Assembly (NCBI GenBank): GCA_944390745.1
Contig: CALXQK010000005.1
Coordinates: forward strand, 1 to 64,000
DNA length: 64,000 nt
Origin: an uncultured Duodenibacillus sp.
GTDB lineage: Bacteria > Pseudomonadota > Gammaproteobacteria > Burkholderiales > Burkholderiaceae_F
Direction of reading: 5' to 3'
The stretch's first letter is position 1; each line of letters starts with the position of its first letter. Below are positions 7,290 to 16,162 of the stretch, piece by piece. The notes under the pieces are model-generated. The model had not been told where the DNA came from and did not search any database. It saw only the letters and a program-made list of their open reading frames with translations. The position numbers and the translations under genes are program-made.

Positions 7290-8065
7290 CTTAAAATATT
7301 AAAAATAGACTGAAAACTGGCGTTTGCCGCGTAACGTGCAAGTGTTTCCTTTTCACTCTTAGTTAGCTCGTCAGAAAGGATGTTGTTTGTATTTGCTGGA
7401 TCGTAAATTGTTTTTTCTTCGATATTGAGTGCGATAGAGTTTAGCAAGTGGTAAAAGTTTGAAGTGCAGTGAGACAGGGGTTTCCCTTTAAGATACTCTA
7501 AAGCAAAACATTCTAAATATATTGACGGAAAGTTGATTTTATTTAAATCTCGCCAAATTTTTAGCGCGACAATATCATATTGACGACCAGAATTTACTAC
7601 TTGACTGATGTGGGTATCAATATTTGTTTTGACCCAAGTGTCATATTTGTTTTTGTAAAGAGAGTGATCGTTTCCATATTGCGATTGACGCTTAGCAGGA
7701 ACAACGTCCACATTGATACTCTCTCCGTTAAGGAAATTCATGGTGACGCCAATTGATACATTTTGCTTTCTGACGTTGTTAATATTTTCACGAAGGCGGG
7801 CGTAGCACGAGTTGTAAATCTCTTTAAGAGAATTGGATGTTTTGCTTGATAGTGAAATAAATATATCCATGTCACTCGTCAAATTGGTGGCGGTACCTTT
7901 TGCACGTGAACCGGATAGTTTGATATCTACAAGGCATTCTCCAGCCCAAGGACGAATGATCTCACTTAGTGCTGAAAAAACACTTTTTTCAGTTTCGCTT
8001 AAACGTGATGGAAGGATTCGTGACTTGATGATCGAATCGTAATAGCATTCTTCACTATATGTCAT
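7286..8065 (-). CDS. CD-NTase/OAS-like nucleotidyltransferase
   Basis: This 259-residue protein has the polymerase-beta nucleotidyltransferase pattern: GSRAKGT at residues 52-58, the D-x-D pair D65/D67 (SDMDIFI) and a third acid, D120, in NVDVVPA. The GSxxxGT form, the VDVVPA block, the W..TN..TH segment near residue 145 and the late IYDPANTNN segment resemble CD-NTases and OAS-type enzymes that make nucleotide second messengers. It sits between hsdR and the DUF6602-like gene, in the same transcript. Alternatives are a toxin-type or CCA-like nucleotidyltransferase. The start has only a weak ribosome site (AAGGAG near 8075). Confidence 0.7.
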   Translation of the reverse strand: MTYSEECYYDSIIKSRILPSRLSETEKSVFSALSEIIRPWAGECLVDIKLSGSRAKGTATNLTSDMDIFISLSSKTSNSLKEIYNSCYARLRENINNVRKQNVSIGVTMNFLNGESINVDVVPAKRQSQYGNDHSLYKNKYDTWVKTNIDTHISQVVNSGRQYDIVALKIWRDLNKINFPSIYLECFALEYLKGKPLSHCTSNFYHLLNSIALNIEEKTIYDPANTNNILSDELTKSEKETLARYAANASFQSIFNILR

Positions 8066-8079
8066 ATAACACTCCTTGA

Positions 8080-11000
8080 TTAGATCACTTCATTTTCACA
8101 CATCAGTTTAGCTTGTTCGATTACAACATTCACGGCATATGTAGTTTGGTCTGGCGGATATTTGTATTTCTTAAGGAGCTTTTTCACTGTGGTTCGCATT
8201 TTTGCTTGCACACTCGAGCGAATAGCCCAATCGACCGTCAGATTTGCTCTTATTGCCTGCGTCAATTCTCTGGCAATCTGCTGCAATGTTACGTCGCTCA
8301 TCAAACTTCTTGCCGATTCATTGTCGGCAAGAGCGTCATAAAAGGCGAGCTCCTCATCTGATAAGCCAAGCTCGTTACGGTGTGCTTGGTCTTCTCTGAG
8401 TCGTTTCGCAAGATCGATCAGTTCTTGAATTACACGAGTCGTGTCAACCGCATGGTTGTGGTACTTCCGGATAGCGGATTCGAGCATTTCAGAAAATTTC
8501 TTCGCCTTCACAATGTTCCGGCTGCGATAGCCCTTGATTTCTCCGTTCAGTAGCTTCTTAAGTAGTTCGAAGGAGAGATTTTTCTGCGGCAAATTCTTCA
8601 TCCCCTCAAGGAAAGCTTCATCAAGAATGCCAATGTTGGGGCGATCCATTCCTTCCGAAGAAAAAAGATCAATGACTTGCCCGGACTTGATGGATCGAGA
8701 AACCAAGGCGTTAATTTCCTGTTCCAGCTCACTCTTGCTCTTACGGATACGTGGTGTTGCAGGATTGAGAAATTTAATGACCTGTGACCGTACCGCTTTG
8801 TGAAAACCGACCTCCGCTGCGTACTTAAGGCCTTCAGGCGTAGTCGCACAAAGGGAATATGCTGCGGATAATTCTGCGACAACCTTGCAATAGTTCTTTT
8901 GCTGTTCATTCTCAAGCCCAAAGATGAAATCCATGACCTGACAGAGAATGGAAGCTCGAACACTTGCTTTCTCAGTTGTGAAGAATTCGGCGTAATCAAG
9001 GCCATGCAACATGTCGGAAAGAACATTCAGACTGTCGAGCAAGATCTGAACGGCTTGGGATGTATCGACTTCTTCTTTTCTTCCCTTTGTACCTTGGGTA
9101 TAAGATGCAATCGCTCGTTTCAGATTTTCAGCAATGCCGATGTAGTCCACAACCAGACCGCCTTCTTTATCCTTGAAGACTCGATTGACGCGTGCGATTG
9201 CCTGCATGAGGTTGTGGCCTTTCATGGGTTTGGCAACGTAAAGCGTGTGCATAGGAGGAGCATCGAAGCCAGTCAGCCACATGTCGCGGACGATGACGAT
9301 TTGAAGTTCATCGTTGACATCTTTCATTCGTTTGGCTAGTTGATCACGCTGACTCTTGGAAGTTCGATGCTTCTGAAATTCTGCAGGATCGGACGAGCTG
9401 CTGGTCATGACGATCTTGATCCGGCCTTTGGTAAGGTCGTCACTGTGCCAATGTGGACGCAGCTTGCAGACGGCATCGTAGAGCTTTACGGCGATACGAC
9501 GGCTCATTGCGACAAACATAGCTTTTCCGCCTTCGTACAGCTGAGCCTCCTGCCGTGCTTCAAAATGTTCAACCAAATCTTTGGCTATGGTATTGACAAC
9601 CTCGTCGGCTCCAACAATAGCTTCAATTCGAGTCCATTTAGCCTTTGCAGCTGCTGCCACTTCTTCTTCTACATCCTCCGTAATTTCTTCGTATTCGTCA
9701 TCCAGCTCATTGAGAATGTCATCAGGAATGTTGGCTTGAGCAACACGACTCTCATAAAAAATTTGTACGGTTGTGCCGTCTTCAACAGCTCGATTCAGGT
9801 CATAGATGTCAATGTAGTCGCCGAACACGGCACGCGTGTTCTTGTCTACTTCGTCGATAGGGGTGCCCGTAAATCCGATAAAAGAGGCCTGAGGCAAACT
9901 TTCGTGGAGGTACTTAGCAAAACCGTAAGACAGTTTGCCATCTTTGTCCTTCTTGCTGACATTGGCTTTAAAGCCGTATTGGCTCCGATGCGCTTCATCA
10001 GCCATCACGATAACATTGGAGCGATCGGTTAAAACCGACATTGAGGACTCGCCGGCTTCGGGAGCGAATTTCTGGATGGTTGAGAAAATAATCCCGCCGC
10101 TAGTCCTTTTATTTAGAAGCTCCCGCAACTGAGAACGTGTTTCCGCCTGTACAGGCGAGCATCGAAGGTGCTCCTGACAACATGAGAAAGTAGTGAAGAG
10201 CTGGTTGTCTAGATCATTTCGGTCCGTAATTACAACGATCGTAGGATTCTTCATCCGGGGATCTTGCATCAAACGAGCGGCATAAAAGACCATTGTCAGA
10301 CTCTTTCCTGAGCCTTGAGTGTGCCAGACAACACCAATGCGTCGATCACCTTGGTCTGAGGAAGCTCTGGCGGTAGCTTCAACGGCAGTGTGAACGGCGT
10401 GGTATTGGTGGTAAGCCGTGAAGATCTTAAAGACGTCCGTACCGTTTGTCTGGAAGAGAATGTAGTGGTGAATGATGTCGATGAGGCGATACTTATCAAA
10501 TATTCCCTTGATGAGAACCTCAAGCTGAGGTAATGAATTGGGGGCGAGGGTGTTGCCATCCAAGGTTCTCCACGTTGAATAGCGAGAGAGCGGAGAGGTT
10601 GCCGTACCGACAAGGGAATTGACGTCACCGAGTAGTACGAGTTCGTTATGGGTAAAAAGTGCCGGGATTGTGTCCTTGTAGGTCTGAATCTGGTTATAGG
10701 CCTCTTCAATGCCAACCCCTTCATTGGCAGGGTTCTTGAGCTCAAAGACTGCGATCGGAAGGCCATTAACGAAGACAACAATGTCCGGACGCTTTGTGCT
10801 TTTGCCCTGTTTGACCGTGTACTGATTGACTACCAAGAAGTCATTAGACTCCGGATCTTTCTGATTAAAAATAAAAATCTTCTCGGTCTTAAAGCTGCCA
10901 TCAGGTTGGCGAACTTGAACATCAACTCCTTCGGTGACCATTCGATGGAAAGCATGATTGTTTTCCAACCAACCAGGATGTTGTGGAATGGTTATTTGTC

Positions 11001-11217
11001 GTAAAGCCTCTTCTAGAGCGTCTGTTGGCAAGGAAGGATTATTTTGTTCTAGAGCGAACATTAGCCGTTCTTTGAGCACGACATCTCCGTAGGACTCTCG
11101 AATTGGGTTGCCGGAGTCTGGAGAAACGTCTGGTTCGGTAGCAACTTCGTAACCGATTTGTTCAAACCATTCAAGAGCGGCTAATTCAAGTTCGGATTCG
11201 GTATAGTTTGAAAACAT
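8080..11217 (-). CDS. hsdR: Type I restriction endonuclease subunit R
   Basis: This 1045-residue motor and nuclease subunit of a type I restriction-modification complex has an N-terminal RecB-like nuclease (P144-D145 and E159-L160-K161 in RPDIVVF...FELKNP). A superfamily 2 translocase follows: Walker A QGSGKS at 301-306, the ADEAH box near residue 405 and later GFTGTP and QAIARVNR motifs. The length matches complete HsdR proteins. It lies 15 bp after hsdS and 14 bp before the nucleotidyltransferase gene. Its base composition is less AT-rich than hsdS, which suggests separate histories for conserved and specificity parts. Confidence 0.95.
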   Translation of the reverse strand: MFSNYTESELELAALEWFEQIGYEVATEPDVSPDSGNPIRESYGDVVLKERLMFALEQNNPSLPTDALEEALRQITIPQHPGWLENNHAFHRMVTEGVDVQVRQPDGSFKTEKIFIFNQKDPESNDFLVVNQYTVKQGKSTKRPDIVVFVNGLPIAVFELKNPANEGVGIEEAYNQIQTYKDTIPALFTHNELVLLGDVNSLVGTATSPLSRYSTWRTLDGNTLAPNSLPQLEVLIKGIFDKYRLIDIIHHYILFQTNGTDVFKIFTAYHQYHAVHTAVEATARASSDQGDRRIGVVWHTQGSGKSLTMVFYAARLMQDPRMKNPTIVVITDRNDLDNQLFTTFSCCQEHLRCSPVQAETRSQLRELLNKRTSGGIIFSTIQKFAPEAGESSMSVLTDRSNVIVMADEAHRSQYGFKANVSKKDKDGKLSYGFAKYLHESLPQASFIGFTGTPIDEVDKNTRAVFGDYIDIYDLNRAVEDGTTVQIFYESRVAQANIPDDILNELDDEYEEITEDVEEEVAAAAKAKWTRIEAIVGADEVVNTIAKDLVEHFEARQEAQLYEGGKAMFVAMSRRIAVKLYDAVCKLRPHWHSDDLTKGRIKIVMTSSSSDPAEFQKHRTSKSQRDQLAKRMKDVNDELQIVIVRDMWLTGFDAPPMHTLYVAKPMKGHNLMQAIARVNRVFKDKEGGLVVDYIGIAENLKRAIASYTQGTKGRKEEVDTSQAVQILLDSLNVLSDMLHGLDYAEFFTTEKASVRASILCQVMDFIFGLENEQQKNYCKVVAELSAAYSLCATTPEGLKYAAEVGFHKAVRSQVIKFLNPATPRIRKSKSELEQEINALVSRSIKSGQVIDLFSSEGMDRPNIGILDEAFLEGMKNLPQKNLSFELLKKLLNGEIKGYRSRNIVKAKKFSEMLESAIRKYHNHAVDTTRVIQELIDLAKRLREDQAHRNELGLSDEELAFYDALADNESARSLMSDVTLQQIARELTQAIRANLTVDWAIRSSVQAKMRTTVKKLLKKYKYPPDQTTYAVNVVIEQAKLMCENEVI

Positions 11218-11232
11218 AGCACATCCTCTTTA

Positions 11233-12312
11233 TTATTTTTGAATTCTAATCTCGCCATAAATCAATTTATCTAAAAGTGCGTCTTGTAACCTTCTTAATG
11301 TACTGTTTTGTCTGCCGTAAGAGGCTATACAAGAAAAGAGTAACGGAAGGGTTTTATTGAAATATTTAATTTGATCATCTAAAAATATTGGTAGAGGATA
11401 TTTTCCAACATCATCAGCAGAAATTCTTTGCCTTCCGCTAGTTCCTGTGAGTCTCTTAATGATAAATTTTCGGAAATCGTCTGTTTTAATTAAGCAATAA
11501 AAAAATTCATTGGGCAAAATACCTTTTGAATGAAATACAATAAACTCTGTAGATCCGAATGCTACTTCTTCTTTGTCGAGGATGTTAATAAAGGCGGCCT
11601 TTCCATTTTCAAGGCAGGGGGTAATTCTGGCTAATAAAGTATCGCCATTTGAGAATTTAACGCCACCTGAATATTTTTTAAAGTCGTAACTAATTGGGAT
11701 GGAGTTAGTGGTGCTCAAGGCAGACATGTCAATATGCCGAGCCTTAGTTCCTTTTTTTATGCTTCGTTTCGGATTTATCTCTGCATAATCTGCAACCGTC
11801 TTTTCTTTGATATTTGTATTGAATTGTATGTTTGATATTGCCAAAGATTCGAGTGTGCAGATTATTTTATTATTGGTCTCGATTTTGAGATCAAGAGTTG
11901 ATAAGAAGTTACCAATTATTTTTTGATCGTTAATGTTTTCTGGTATTTTTATTTTAATGTTATTAATGTGGTTGCGATTGAGTGTTGGGACAGCGCTTCC
12001 ACCTGCGAAACTTGATAAATTCAAAGTTTTTAAAAAATAATAAATAAATATTGGATCATTTCCGTGGAAATCTTTTATGTACAGAGAAGTATTATGAGCC
12101 CATGCGTTTGATCTAACCATAAAAGGCTTACCGACATTCCCACTTCTTCCAACAACCACGACGGGGCCCGTAGTTGTAAATTCATTGTGATAGCCGATAA
12201 TTCCATTTGATCCCAAAACAGGATAAGGGCCATTTACCATCTTGCTTCTTGGTAAGTCACGACCACGTTGAAATGTTACGACGTCACCTAGTGCGCATTC
12301 TTTAAAAAACAT
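11233..12312 (-). CDS. hsdS: Type I restriction specificity subunit S
   Basis: This 359-residue protein has two target-recognition domains, each followed by a helical spacer: the first starts at ALGDVVTFQRG and ends near DQKIIGNFLSTLD, the second starts near TVADYAEINP and ends with DDQIKYFN and the C-terminal helix. It sets the bipartite DNA sequence methylated and restricted. It is complete but strongly AT-rich, and no second or partial hsdS copy is seen nearby, so shuffling by inversion inside the window is not evident. Confidence 0.92.
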   Translation of the reverse strand: MFFKECALGDVVTFQRGRDLPRSKMVNGPYPVLGSNGIIGYHNEFTTTGPVVVVGRSGNVGKPFMVRSNAWAHNTSLYIKDFHGNDPIFIYYFLKTLNLSSFAGGSAVPTLNRNHINNIKIKIPENINDQKIIGNFLSTLDLKIETNNKIICTLESLAISNIQFNTNIKEKTVADYAEINPKRSIKKGTKARHIDMSALSTTNSIPISYDFKKYSGGVKFSNGDTLLARITPCLENGKAAFINILDKEEVAFGSTEFIVFHSKGILPNEFFYCLIKTDDFRKFIIKRLTGTSGRQRISADDVGKYPLPIFLDDQIKYFNKTLPLLFSCIASYGRQNSTLRRLQDALLDKLIYGEIRIQK

Positions 12313-12336
12313 AATGTTAATACAGATTCGCAGGAA

Positions 12337-13812
12337 TTATGAATTCAAAATAAGTGATTTTAAGTTATTTTTAATTTTTGATTCGAGAGCTTTTGATTCA
12401 TCGAGAAGATGCAATAACTCGGCACAAAGAGTTTCTATATTTTCATTGAAATCTGTATCGATAACTGAAGACTTATTTGTTCCTACGTAGTGCCCAGGGG
12501 CAAGGCTTGCGTCTTTGCTAAGTTCGTTTATGTTTAATGATTTGCAAAAACCGAGAATGTCTTTGTACCCTAAATTTTTTTGCCAAGAATGATAGGTTTC
12601 ACAGATTAGGTTTATCTCTTCATTTTTTAATTCTTTATGGATTCGCGTTTCCATGTAGCCCATATTTCGAGCATCAATAAATAGTATTTTGTCTTTTCGA
12701 TTAATTCTTTGTTTGCTAATGAACCATAAGCAAACAGGAATTGCAACGTTGTAAAACAGGTTAGAAGGCATAGCAACAATGCAATCTACTAATCCTGCTT
12801 CGATAATGTTTTTGCGTATGCTTATATCTTCTTTGAGAGAGCTGGTCACTGATCCGTTAGCTAAGACAAAACCGGCAACACCATTGATCGAGAGTTTGCT
12901 AATGATGTGCTCAATCCATGCATAATTTGCATTACCTTTGGGGGGAACTCCGTATCTCCAACGTGGATCCTCAGGATTTAAGGCGTAGTCAGAGATATTG
13001 AAAGGTGGATTGGCCAAGATGAAGTCTGCTCGTAGAGTTTTGTGCAGGTCATTGCTGAACGTGTCGCCGTCACGGGGGCCAAGATCAGCATCAATGCCTC
13101 GAATCGCAAGATTCATCTTGCACAGTTGCCATGTTTTGGCGTTGTACTCCTGCCCGTAAACATGTATTGCATCTTTCTTTCCCTGATGCTCTTCGACAAA
13201 CTTTTGAGATTGAACGAACATGCCCCCAGAACCGCAGCAAGGGTCATAGACTTTGCCTTTGAACGGCTGAATCATGCCCACAAGGAGCTTCACGAGCGAC
13301 GGCGGCGTGTAGAACTCACCTTCACTGGAGCCAAATTTGCCCAGAAAGTACTCATAAACTCGACCAAGAACATCCTGTGCTTTTGACTCTTTGCTTCCAA
13401 GATTGAAGGAGAACAGGTCGATCAACTCTCCCAATTTCACTTTGTCGATGGAGGGATTAGCGTAATTCTTGGGCAGAACGCCTTTTAAGGAATCATTTTC
13501 CTTCTCGATTTCGATCATGGCATTGTCAATTGCTTGCCCGATCTGCGGTGTGCGAGCTTTCTCCTTGATGACGGACCAGCGAGCAGTTTTAGGAACAAAG
13601 AAAATACATTTTTCTTCGTAAAAGTCGCGGTCTTCTTCGTAACCTTCACCTTCCTTAACGAGTTCCTGATAACGTTCCTCAAAACTGTCGGAAATGTATT
13701 TCAGAAAGATAAGTCCTAGGACGATGTCCTTGTAGTCAGAAGGTTGGATATTGCCGCGTAATTTGTCGGCCATAGCCCAAAGATCTTTCTCAATATTTAA
13801 TGCTACAGACAT
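12337..13812 (-). CDS. hsdM: Type I restriction DNA methyltransferase subunit M
   Basis: This 491-residue N6-adenine methyltransferase has an N-terminal helical domain (LWAMADKLRG...), a SAM-binding DPCCGSGG motif at 190-197 and the catalytic NPPF at 268-271. I chose ATG 13812; the frame is open further upstream to 13902, but that extension overlaps the recombinase gene and does not resemble HsdM. The gap to the recombinase stop is only 16 bp, so hsdM probably shares the recombinase promoter. Confidence 0.93.
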   Translation of the reverse strand: MSVALNIEKDLWAMADKLRGNIQPSDYKDIVLGLIFLKYISDSFEERYQELVKEGEGYEEDRDFYEEKCIFFVPKTARWSVIKEKARTPQIGQAIDNAMIEIEKENDSLKGVLPKNYANPSIDKVKLGELIDLFSFNLGSKESKAQDVLGRVYEYFLGKFGSSEGEFYTPPSLVKLLVGMIQPFKGKVYDPCCGSGGMFVQSQKFVEEHQGKKDAIHVYGQEYNAKTWQLCKMNLAIRGIDADLGPRDGDTFSNDLHKTLRADFILANPPFNISDYALNPEDPRWRYGVPPKGNANYAWIEHIISKLSINGVAGFVLANGSVTSSLKEDISIRKNIIEAGLVDCIVAMPSNLFYNVAIPVCLWFISKQRINRKDKILFIDARNMGYMETRIHKELKNEEINLICETYHSWQKNLGYKDILGFCKSLNINELSKDASLAPGHYVGTNKSSVIDTDFNENIETLCAELLHLLDESKALESKIKNNLKSLILNS

Positions 13813-13828
13813 AATTTTATTGACCGCT

Positions 13829-14413
13829 CTATTGATTTGAATGTTGATTGCTTTTGAGATGACGATATAAAGTTGAACGAGATATTTTGAATTCACGCGC
13901 AACTTTAGCTAGAGGAATTCCTTGCAGAATTTTTGATTGTGCTTTTTCGATGATTGAAGGATCAATTGGCTTTCTTCCTTTATATGCACCGCGTTTTTTA
14001 GCTAAATCGATTCCTTCTCGCTGACGTTCGCGTATTAGGGAACGTTCAAACTCAGCAACAGCGCCGAGCATTGCCATCAACAATCTGGTCATTGCATGTT
14101 CGGTACCTGAAGCGTCTAACGAGATGTTCTCTTTCAGAAACTTGATGCTTATTCCCTTGGCGTGCAACTCTGTTGTTATCGACAACAAATCTGAAAGATT
14201 GCGTGCAAGCCGATCCATGCTGCAGACAACGATTGTGTCGCCCTCACGAACGTAATCCAGCATTTGCTGAAACGCAGGCCGCTGGGTTGTTGCACCGCTG
14301 GCTTTATCCTCGAAAATCTTGTCTACGTTTTCGTGCTTCAGTTGCTCAAGCTGTCGAGCAAGGTTTTGGTCGATGGAGCTAACGCGCACGTAACCTACGA
14401 TTTGTCCTTTCAT
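13829..14413 (-). CDS. Serine recombinase of the resolvase/invertase family
   Basis: The 194-residue protein has the N-terminal catalytic domain (GYVRVSS with the active serine near residue 10, then DKASGATTQRP and MDRLARNL) and a C-terminal helix-turn-helix (AKVAREFKISRSTLYRHL). The length fits small resolvases and DNA invertases. It heads the hsd operon. ATG 14413 is used because the family usually begins just before the GYVRVS strand; the TTG at 14419 has a better-spaced AAAGGA and is the alternative. A GTGTGT/ACACAC inverted repeat surrounding its promoter is a plausible resolution site. Confidence 0.88.
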   Translation of the reverse strand: MKGQIVGYVRVSSIDQNLARQLEQLKHENVDKIFEDKASGATTQRPAFQQMLDYVREGDTIVVCSMDRLARNLSDLLSITTELHAKGISIKFLKENISLDASGTEHAMTRLLMAMLGAVAEFERSLIRERQREGIDLAKKRGAYKGRKPIDPSIIEKAQSKILQGIPLAKVAREFKISRSTLYRHLKSNQHSNQ

Positions 14414-14468
14414 GGTCAAGTCGTTCCTTTAGGATGGTTAAGATGCACTTGTGTGTAAAAACGCTATA

Positions 14469-14497
14469 TTTATATCCTATTGACACACTACAGGCAA
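14469..14497 (-). promoter_or_regulatory. Promoter of the recombinase-hsd operon inside an inverted repeat
   Basis: On the minus strand, TTGCCT (14497-14492) and TATAAA (14474-14469) are 17 bp apart. The inverted arms GTGTGT (14451-14456) and ACACAC (14483-14488) flank the -10 box. One arm falls in the promoter spacer, so binding there could repress the operon. Confidence 0.55.
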
Positions 14498-14499
14498 GA

Positions 14500-14782
14500 A
14501 GTTTTAAGTGCCTTATTGGAGTCTACCCTAATAAGACAGCATATGGAGTTGCAGATAGGAGCCGGTGGTTTTCCACAGGCCCCTTCATTTATGCGCTGAA
14601 CTTGAGAAGAACAGGACTGCATCGGTAAAGCATCAGGGACCGAACCGAACTTCTCTACACTGACGGAAGAAGATTTAGGGTACATCAATCTTCCTTTAAG
14701 TGGCTGGGTGTACTGGAAGTCCTGAGTCGTTTTGCTACGGTTTTCTCCGAAGATTGGATGGCTATCCGATCAGAACGCCGAG
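14500..14782. other. Intergenic junction between hsd and mcr modules
   Basis: Short open frames on both strands here have no recognisable protein similarity and no good ribosome sites. The sequence marks the change from AT-rich (hsd) to GC-rich (mcr) composition and may hold a former insertion junction or further recombinase subsites. Confidence 0.4.
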
Positions 14783-16162
14783 TCAGGCCTCGCTATTGCC
14801 TTCGTCAAGTCCTTTGCTCGCCTGCTGATGCGGTATCTGGATCCCGATCTTCCAGAAATCCTCCCAGTGTTTCAAGGGCCTGAGCTTCGAGAAGTCGACA
14901 TGTTTGTTCTCGGAACTCTGATCCGGGTGGATGATGAGGCACGGGATAATGTGCTTTCGGTCGGAATGTCCGCGTGCGCTCATCCAGTCGATGACCTTTG
15001 TCACCCTCCCATACCCCGACAGTTGGCGTGCGTCGTCCTTGTAGAGTTCGTCATTGACGTATTTAGGCTTGTACTTCGCGTCAGCGACGCAACACTCGAA
15101 AGGAATCTCGGGGCCTTGCAGATCCACCAGGAAGTCTGGTTCTCCGCCCGGCTTGAACAACCTGTGATATTGAACGTCCCGCACTGCCGCATTCCCGCGG
15201 AGGTCGGCGAGAACGTATAGCTCAAAGAGTTGCGCCATGTCGATCCAGTACGGGAGAATGCGGCGTGGCTCGCGCTCCGCCTTTTTGAAGGCACCGATTC
15301 CCTCGTGCAGAAGAAACTTGCGACCGAGTTGGAGCGCCGCGGTGTATTCCGTGAATATCGGGTTTACGGCGGGCGTCGTTTCGCTACTGCGCCAAGTCCG
15401 AATGTCGCTCACCTCACCGAAAGCTCGCAGGAGACGGGTCGCTTCGTCCGCAAGGATGCGTCCGACGCTTCCGAGTGCCTTTGACCGGGCGGCGAGAACA
15501 GAGTGCATCCGGCGCAGCACGAGCTTCAGAAAGCGATTTGCAGGCGTGTCGTCATCGAAACTTTGCGGAGAGCAGAAGGCACGAGCGAACGGATCGCCAA
15601 ACCGCATTTTGCGCAACGTATCCGAGACGCGGAGCTTTCCTTTCACGCGGTAGCGGAAGATTTCTTCCTCGGTTCGAAAGGACTTGAGCAGACCTTTGCG
15701 CACAATGCGCTGAGTGATCTTCAGAAAGGCCGCCGCTACGAAGAGAAGGAAGCGATCGCAGTCCTCAGCATCCGGAATCGGCTTCTCCCAGTGCCGGACA
15801 CTGAGAAGACCATCGAACTCCTTGACGGCGTCGGCTACTCCGAGCACGCGCTTCAACATGGCCGGCATGTCGAGTCGCTCGACCTTCGGGAGCACCAGGA
15901 TCGAGACGGCGCCTGGGATCACCCAGTCGACGCCGATGAAGTACGAGGCCCGTACCTGGATTGCGAAGCCGTCGTCAGCCGCCATCTTGTATACCGTGAA
16001 TGCTGGTTCCGCATCGGTCCGGATCCGCCGCTCGTACTCGGGCAACGGGCCAAAGGGGTGCCTTTCGAGGTGCAGATACGACGCGTCGTCGAGCACTGTC
16101 TTCAGCTCCGTCGCGCTGATCGGACTCGTCGTTCCGTGTTCCTGGGTCGTGAGGCGGATCAC
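14783..16162 (-). CDS. mcrC: McrC-like nuclease subunit of an McrBC system
   Basis: This 459-residue partner of McrB has an N-terminal beta-rich part and a C-terminal PD-(D/E)xK nuclease: PDFLVD near residue 345, then ECCVADAKYK about 15 residues later. McrBC complexes cleave modified DNA. The start is GTG 16162, whose GTGA overlaps the mcrB stop, so translation is coupled. It is GC-rich, unlike the hsd cargo beside it, and complete in length. Confidence 0.9.
   Translation of the reverse strand: MIRLTTQEHGTTSPISATELKTVLDDASYLHLERHPFGPLPEYERRIRTDAEPAFTVYKMAADDGFAIQVRASYFIGVDWVIPGAVSILVLPKVERLDMPAMLKRVLGVADAVKEFDGLLSVRHWEKPIPDAEDCDRFLLFVAAAFLKITQRIVRKGLLKSFRTEEEIFRYRVKGKLRVSDTLRKMRFGDPFARAFCSPQSFDDDTPANRFLKLVLRRMHSVLAARSKALGSVGRILADEATRLLRAFGEVSDIRTWRSSETTPAVNPIFTEYTAALQLGRKFLLHEGIGAFKKAEREPRRILPYWIDMAQLFELYVLADLRGNAAVRDVQYHRLFKPGGEPDFLVDLQGPEIPFECCVADAKYKPKYVNDELYKDDARQLSGYGRVTKVIDWMSARGHSDRKHIIPCLIIHPDQSSENKHVDFSKLRPLKHWEDFWKIGIQIPHQQASKGLDEGNSEA

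Noticed and set aside
11233..12312. hsdS shuffling by inversion with the upstream recombinase
   Set aside because: Only one complete hsdS is present, with no silent or partial copies or inverted repeats at its domain borders in the window.
13813..13902. A longer N-terminus for HsdM starting at 13902
   Set aside because: The extra 30 residues overlap the recombinase gene and do not resemble the HsdM N-terminus, which begins at ATG 13812.
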